A stretch of DNA of 64,000 nucleotides from Litorivita sp040371945 (lineage in GTDB: Bacteria; Pseudomonadota; Alphaproteobacteria; Rhodobacterales; Rhodobacteraceae). The DNA is taken from assembly GCF_040371945.1 (NCBI RefSeq), contig NZ_BAABWS010000002.1, forward strand, positions 310,001 to 374,000. Reading direction: 5' to 3'. The first letter of the stretch is position 1. The number at the start of each line of letters is the position of its first letter. Positions 60,456-64,000 of the stretch are shown piece by piece. Below the pieces are notes generated by a model. The model did not search any database. It was not told where the DNA came from and saw only the letters and a list, made by a program, of their open reading frames with translations. The position numbers and the translations under genes were made by a program.

Positions 60456-61418
60456 ATGAGCCAAGCCCAAAGCAAAACCGCCCCCAAAGACGGCCCCAAA
60501 CCCGCCACGCCAAAGGCCGATCAGCCTGCCGCTACGCCCGCTGCGCCCGCCGCCGCGCCTGCGGCCGAAGAGGTCAGCAGCCTGCGCCGCGCCTTCGAGG
60601 CGGGCGATTACCCCTATGACAAACGCCTGTCGCGCCGCGCCTATGAGGGGCAAAAGGCCAAATTGCAGGCCGAGCTTTTGAAGGTGCAACATTGGGCGCA
60701 TCAGACGGGGCAGAAATTCGTGCTGCTCTTCGAGGGGCGCGATGCGGCGGGCAAGGGCGGCACGATCAAACGCTTTACCGAACATCTCAACCCGCGCGCG
60801 GCCCGCGTTGTCGCGCTCAACAAACCCACCGATGAAGAGCGCGGCCAATGGTATTTCCAGCGCTATCTCGAACATCTGCCCACCTCGGGCGAAATGGTGC
60901 TTTATGACCGAAGCTGGTATAACCGCGCGGGGGTCGAGCGCGTCATGGGGTTTTGCGAGCCGACCGAATATCTCGAATTCATGCGCCAGACGCCGCAGCT
61001 CGAACAGATGCTCACCCGTTCGGGCATCCGGCTTTATAAATACTGGTTCTCGGTGACCCAAGACGAGCAGCGCGCCCGTTTTGCCAGCCGCGAGACCGAT
61101 CCGCTCAAACGCTGGAAGCTCAGCCCGATCGACAAGGCCAGCCTTGGCAAATGGGACGATTACACCGAGGCCAAAGAGGCGATGTTTTTCTATACGGACA
61201 CCGCCGATGCACCTTGGACCGTGGTCAAATCCGACGACAAGAAACGCGCGCGGCTCAATTGCATGCTGCATTTTCTGTCGACCCTCGATTATCCGGATAA
61301 GGATTTGCATATCGCCCATGCGCCTGACCCCAAGATCGTCCATTCGGCGCAGCATGTGATCCATAATTCGGGCCATATCCTTGGCGCGGCGCTGCATCCC
61401 GACCAGCGGCGCAGATAA
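60456..61418 (+). CDS. ppk2: Polyphosphate kinase 2 family protein
   Basis: This 320-residue PPK2 phosphorylates nucleoside di- or monophosphates with polyphosphate. Walker A is LLFEGRDAAGKGGTIKRFTEHLNPRAARVVAL near residues 90-122, the lid region is YDRSWYNRAGVERVMGFC, and the family blocks KYWFSVTQDEQRARFASRETDPLKRWKLSPID and DYTEAKEAMFFYTDTADAPWTVVKSDDKKRARLN follow. The first 40 residues are a Pro/Ala/Lys tail. AAAAAGGAAG precedes ATG 60456. Nucleotide preference (ADP or GDP) cannot be fixed from sequence here. Confidence 0.93.
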   Translation: MSQAQSKTAPKDGPKPATPKADQPAATPAAPAAAPAAEEVSSLRRAFEAGDYPYDKRLSRRAYEGQKAKLQAELLKVQHWAHQTGQKFVLLFEGRDAAGKGGTIKRFTEHLNPRAARVVALNKPTDEERGQWYFQRYLEHLPTSGEMVLYDRSWYNRAGVERVMGFCEPTEYLEFMRQTPQLEQMLTRSGIRLYKYWFSVTQDEQRARFASRETDPLKRWKLSPIDKASLGKWDDYTEAKEAMFFYTDTADAPWTVVKSDDKKRARLNCMLHFLSTLDYPDKDLHIAHAPDPKIVHSAQHVIHNSGHILGAALHPDQRRR

Positions 61419-61507
61419 CGGCGAAATGCCGCCGCGCCGCGCGCCGATTGCGCGGGCGGCGCGATTTCCCCCTTGCGGGCGGGCGTCTCTGCGGTAGAGA
61501 TTTGCCC

Positions 61508-62302
61508 ATGGGGTTTTCTCGTCTCTTTCTTGCGCCGCGCGCGCCGCGCCGGATGTCCGCCGCCGCCTTGAGCGTTGCGGCGGCGCTTTGTGCGGGCGGC
61601 TTTACCGCCGCGCCCGCCGCCGCCCATCCGCATATTTTCGTCGAAACCGGTCTCAAGCTGGAACTGGACGGCGAGGGTCGCCTGATCGGGGTCGAGGTCA
61701 CATGGACCTATGACGAGCTTTACTCGCTCTTGGTGCTCGAAGACATGGAGCTTGACGATGATTACGACGGGGTCTTGCGCCCTGACGAGATCGAAAGGCT
61801 GGACGGGTTCGATTTGCAATGGGATGCGGGATTTGCCGGTGATCTCTACGCGCTGCGCGCCTTGGAGGCGGGCCAAGCGCAGGGGCCGTCAGGGACCGAA
61901 ACGGCGGATGAGGCCGAAGCGGCCGGTGGGGCCGAAACGGCCGATGGGGCAGGCGCCGAGGTCGAAACGCGCGAACTGGCGCTGGGCGCGCCGCAAGGGC
62001 GCGGCGCGCGGTTCAAGGACGGCAAGATCACCACGGTGCATTTTCGCCCCCTCGCGGCGCAGCCTGCGGGCGGCGTCATGCTGCGCGCCTATGATCCGAC
62101 ATATTATACCGCCTATGAAATCTCCGGCCGCATCGAGGCGCCCGCGCCGTGCCGCGGGGTCTTGCGCAAACCCGATCTGGAGCGCGCCTATGCCGAGGTG
62201 GAATCGCGTCTGGGCGGGCGCTCGGCCTCGGCCGATGACTATCCCGAGGTGGGCGAATTTTTTGCCGATACGGTTGTGATCTCATGCGATCCGGCCTCTT
62301 GA
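61508..62302 (+). CDS. DUF1007-family exported protein (ZevA-like)
   Basis: This 264-residue protein has a signal segment ending AAPAAAHPHIFVETGLKLELDGEGRLIGVEVTWTYDELYSLLVLEDMELDDDYDG, the DUF1007 start; after cleavage the mature N-terminus begins HPHIF and could bind metal. An acidic Ala/Glu/Thr-rich insert with repeated ETADE/ETADG lies at residues 123-150. It overlaps the NicO-like gene. The pair resembles Haemophilus ZevA/ZevB, needed for growth at low zinc; that role here is inferred. Confidence 0.82.
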   Translation: MGFSRLFLAPRAPRRMSAAALSVAAALCAGGFTAAPAAAHPHIFVETGLKLELDGEGRLIGVEVTWTYDELYSLLVLEDMELDDDYDGVLRPDEIERLDGFDLQWDAGFAGDLYALRALEAGQAQGPSGTETADEAEAAGGAETADGAGAEVETRELALGAPQGRGARFKDGKITTVHFRPLAAQPAGGVMLRAYDPTYYTAYEISGRIEAPAPCRGVLRKPDLERAYAEVESRLGGRSASADDYPEVGEFFADTVVISCDPAS

Positions 62303-63321
62303 AACTGCCCGGTCTTTGGGCGGCGGTGATGCTCTGCGCGGCGCTCGGTCTGGCCTATTGGCTGTGGGGTTTGGGCGGTATGGAGGGCGTGGCGCGCTGG
62401 GCCGCCGCGTGGCAGCGCGAGGTGCAAACCACCATGGCGCAGGCGCTGCGCAGCCTCAAGGCGGGCGAGGCGGGGGCGCTGATCGGCCTGTGGAGCATGG
62501 CCTTTGCCTACGGGTTTTTCCATGCCGCAGGGCCAGGTCATGGCAAATTGGTGATCGGCGGCTACGGCATGGCGCGGCGCGTGCCGATGCGGCGGCTGGC
62601 GGCTTTGGCGCTGGTCTCGTCGCTGGCACAGGCGGCGACAGCGGTGGTTTTGGTCGCGGGCGGCATTGCGATCCTCGGCTGGGGGCGCAGCCAGTTGACC
62701 GAGGCCGCCGACCGCTATCTCGAACCGGTCAGCTATGGGGCGATTGCCGCGATCGGCCTGTGGTTGATGACGCGCGGCGCGCGCAAAATCGCGCGGCTCT
62801 GGGCGGCGCGGCGTGCGCAGGACGCGAGGCGCGGCGGAGTGTCGGCGAAGGGGCATGACGGTCAGGACGGTCATGAGGGGCATGACGCTCAGGACCACCT
62901 TCACGCGCATAGCCATACGCATTCCCATCCGCATACCCATAGGCATGCGGACGGGGGCAGCTGCGATTGCGGCCATAAGCACGGCCCCGATATCGAAGAG
63001 GTCATGGCCCTGCGCTCGCTGCGCGATGCTGCGGCGCTGGTCGCTGCGGTGGCGGTGCGGCCCTGCACGGGGGCGGTGTTTTTGCTCATCCTGACGTGGA
63101 AGATGGACCTCTTTGCCGCCGGTGTGGCGGGGGCCTTTATCATGGGGCTGGGCACGGCCAGCGTCACCATCGCCGTGGCCGTGGCGGCGGCGCTGATGCG
63201 CGAAGGCGCGCTGGCACGTTTGGCGGGCGGGGCGGCGGCGCGGGCGATTGCCTTGGCCGAGCTGCTCGCAGGCGCGATGATCGCCGTCATCGCGGGGCAA
63301 ATGGTGCTGCGGCTGATTTGA
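62284..63321 (+). CDS. NicO/RcnA-like metal transporter (ZevB-like)
   Basis: This 345-residue inner-membrane protein has six or seven helices. H-x4-5-GPGHGKL at residues 80-89 and VRPCTGAVFLLIL near 258 are the NicO family motifs. A cytosolic or periplasmic loop at residues 190-234 is extremely His-rich (HAHSHTHSHPHTHRH), followed by CDCGHKH, and is suited to Ni, Co or Zn. The link to a DUF1007 gene argues for a ZevAB-type system more than for RcnA efflux. It overlaps the upstream gene by 19 bases. Confidence 0.85.
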   Translation: MRSGLLKLPGLWAAVMLCAALGLAYWLWGLGGMEGVARWAAAWQREVQTTMAQALRSLKAGEAGALIGLWSMAFAYGFFHAAGPGHGKLVIGGYGMARRVPMRRLAALALVSSLAQAATAVVLVAGGIAILGWGRSQLTEAADRYLEPVSYGAIAAIGLWLMTRGARKIARLWAARRAQDARRGGVSAKGHDGQDGHEGHDAQDHLHAHSHTHSHPHTHRHADGGSCDCGHKHGPDIEEVMALRSLRDAAALVAAVAVRPCTGAVFLLILTWKMDLFAAGVAGAFIMGLGTASVTIAVAVAAALMREGALARLAGGAAARAIALAELLAGAMIAVIAGQMVLRLI

Positions 63322-63421
63322 GGCGCGCGGGGTGAGAATTCGGCGCGGGCCCCATCGGCCCCGCGCCGCTACGGTATTTGTCCGGCTTGCCGCACCTGCG
63401 GGGCTTGTGTAAGCCAGCGCC

Positions 63422-64000
63422 ATGAGCCAGCCCCCGCATACAATGCCCGCGCCTCCCGCGCCCGATGCCGATCTCGGCGCGCCTGCCTTGAGCACGCGCG
63501 CACATATCCGCGCGGTCGGTGCATTGGGTTTGCCGCTGATCGGCAGCCATGTGGCGCAATATGCGATCAACCTGATCGATGCGGTGATGCTGGGCCGCTA
63601 TGATGTCGAGGCCTTGGCCGCCGAGGTTCTGGGCGGCACCTTGTTTTTCGTGCTCTTCATCATGGGATCGGGATTTGCCTTTGGCGTCATGCCGATGGTG
63701 GCCGAGGCCATGGGCCGCGGCGCCGAAAGCGAAGTGCGCCGCGCCGCGCGCATGGGGCTTTGGATATCGCTGCTTTTCGGGCTGGCGACCTTGCCGCTGT
63801 TCTTGTTGTCCGAGCATTTCTTTCTCGCCATCGGGCAGGAGGCGCAGACCTCGGCGCTGGCGGGGGAATACCTGTCGGTGCTGGGCTTTACGATCCTGCC
63901 CGCGCTGGTGGTGATGGTGCTCAAAAACTACCTCGCGGCCTTGGAGCGCACGCAGGTGGTGCTCTGGATCACGCTGATCGCGCTGCCGCTCAATGCGCTG
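63422..64000 (+). CDS. MATE-family efflux transporter (N-terminal part, cut by window end)
   Basis: 193 codons from ATG 63422 to the window edge encode the first MATE helices: IRAVGALGLPLIGSHVAQYAINLIDAVMLGRYDVEALAAEVLGG, GSGFAFGVMPMVAEAMGRGAESEVRRAARMGLWIS, and AGEYLSVLGFTILPALVVMVLKNYLAALERTQVV. This is the NorM-like pattern. MATE pumps expel cationic compounds using Na+ or H+. About half of the protein lies outside the window. Confidence 0.9.
   Translation, partial: MSQPPHTMPAPPAPDADLGAPALSTRAHIRAVGALGLPLIGSHVAQYAINLIDAVMLGRYDVEALAAEVLGGTLFFVLFIMGSGFAFGVMPMVAEAMGRGAESEVRRAARMGLWISLLFGLATLPLFLLSEHFFLAIGQEAQTSALAGEYLSVLGFTILPALVVMVLKNYLAALERTQVVLWITLIALPLNAL

Noticed and set aside
1..64000. 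tRNA, rRNA, transposase or prophage genes
   Set aside because: No tRNA cloverleaf, rRNA segment, transposase or phage structural gene was recognised by reading; composition shifts at 1992-7242 and 50889-51743 are not accompanied by an integrase.

Overview
This is a high-GC chromosomal segment from an alphaproteobacterium, most likely of the Rhodobacterales (Roseobacter/Paracoccaceae group). The evidence is the pccB ... pccA ... mcm propionyl-CoA block with its ScfR/PccR-type regulator and TTTGCAAA boxes, a betI-betC-betB-betA choline operon divergent from a ChoXWV-type choline importer, the HdaA-PerM and PPX-PPK1 gene orders, and several short lipoproteins typical of that order. This assignment is inferred from gene content; no rRNA or tRNA gene is visible in the window. 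The first gene (mgtE tail) and the last gene (MATE transporter) are cut by the window edges.

Layout. 1-1751: mgtE tail, 5-formyl-THF cyclo-ligase and a YmdB phosphodiesterase. 1752-7350: an accessory strip with lower GC in places, carrying an AIF/NDH-2-like oxidoreductase with a divergent MerR regulator, a divergent WYL regulator/GFA-protein pair, a second MerR regulator with a textbook MerR promoter in front of a small membrane protein, and an AT-rich HEPN-like gene. Two degenerate direct-repeat pairs flank parts of this strip. 7470-12508: two SLC13/RCK_C permeases around a TPR-glycosyltransferase-like gene. 12509-15300: a compact cluster of a papain-like (C1) cysteine peptidase, a small protein repeating the C-terminal domain of the peptidase, and a chagasin-type (I42) inhibitor, behind a long structured leader. 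15396-17858: yebC, an ArgO-like exporter and an EamA permease. 17868-26365: choline uptake and oxidation to glycine betaine under BetI. 26416-27350: a hemerythrin-like protein and a YdcH (DUF465) gene with a perfect FNR/FnrL box. 27363-40672: pccR, an MFS pump, pccB, a string of small conserved genes, pccA, further small genes, a sulfotransferase-like gene and methylmalonyl-CoA mutase, ending in a strong terminator. 40726-50627: nhaA, GNAT, a DjlA-like protein, an EEP nuclease, ppx, ppk1, hdaA and perM. 50889-51743: an isolated accessory HEPN-like gene. 51891-64000: proS, a serine beta-lactamase-like hydrolase, a DUF2937 protein, lolC/E, lolD, a membrane protein, parE, ppk2, a zevA/zevB-like metal pair and a MATE pump.

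How the genes work together. ChoXWV imports choline; BetC releases choline from choline-O-sulfate; BetA and BetB oxidise it to glycine betaine; BetI controls both arms through one palindrome in the divergent promoter. PccR probably senses an acyl-CoA and activates pccB/pccA, whose product methylmalonyl-CoA is isomerised by Mcm to succinyl-CoA. PPK1, PPX and PPK2 make, degrade and use polyphosphate. LolC/E and LolD release lipoproteins to the outer membrane.

The most novel-looking locus is the C1 peptidase / shared-domain protein / chagasin-like inhibitor trio (13154-15211). All three products lack signal peptides, the catalytic residues are intact, and the shared C-terminal domain and repeat-expanded inhibitor suggest a self-contained protease-partner-inhibitor module of unknown purpose.
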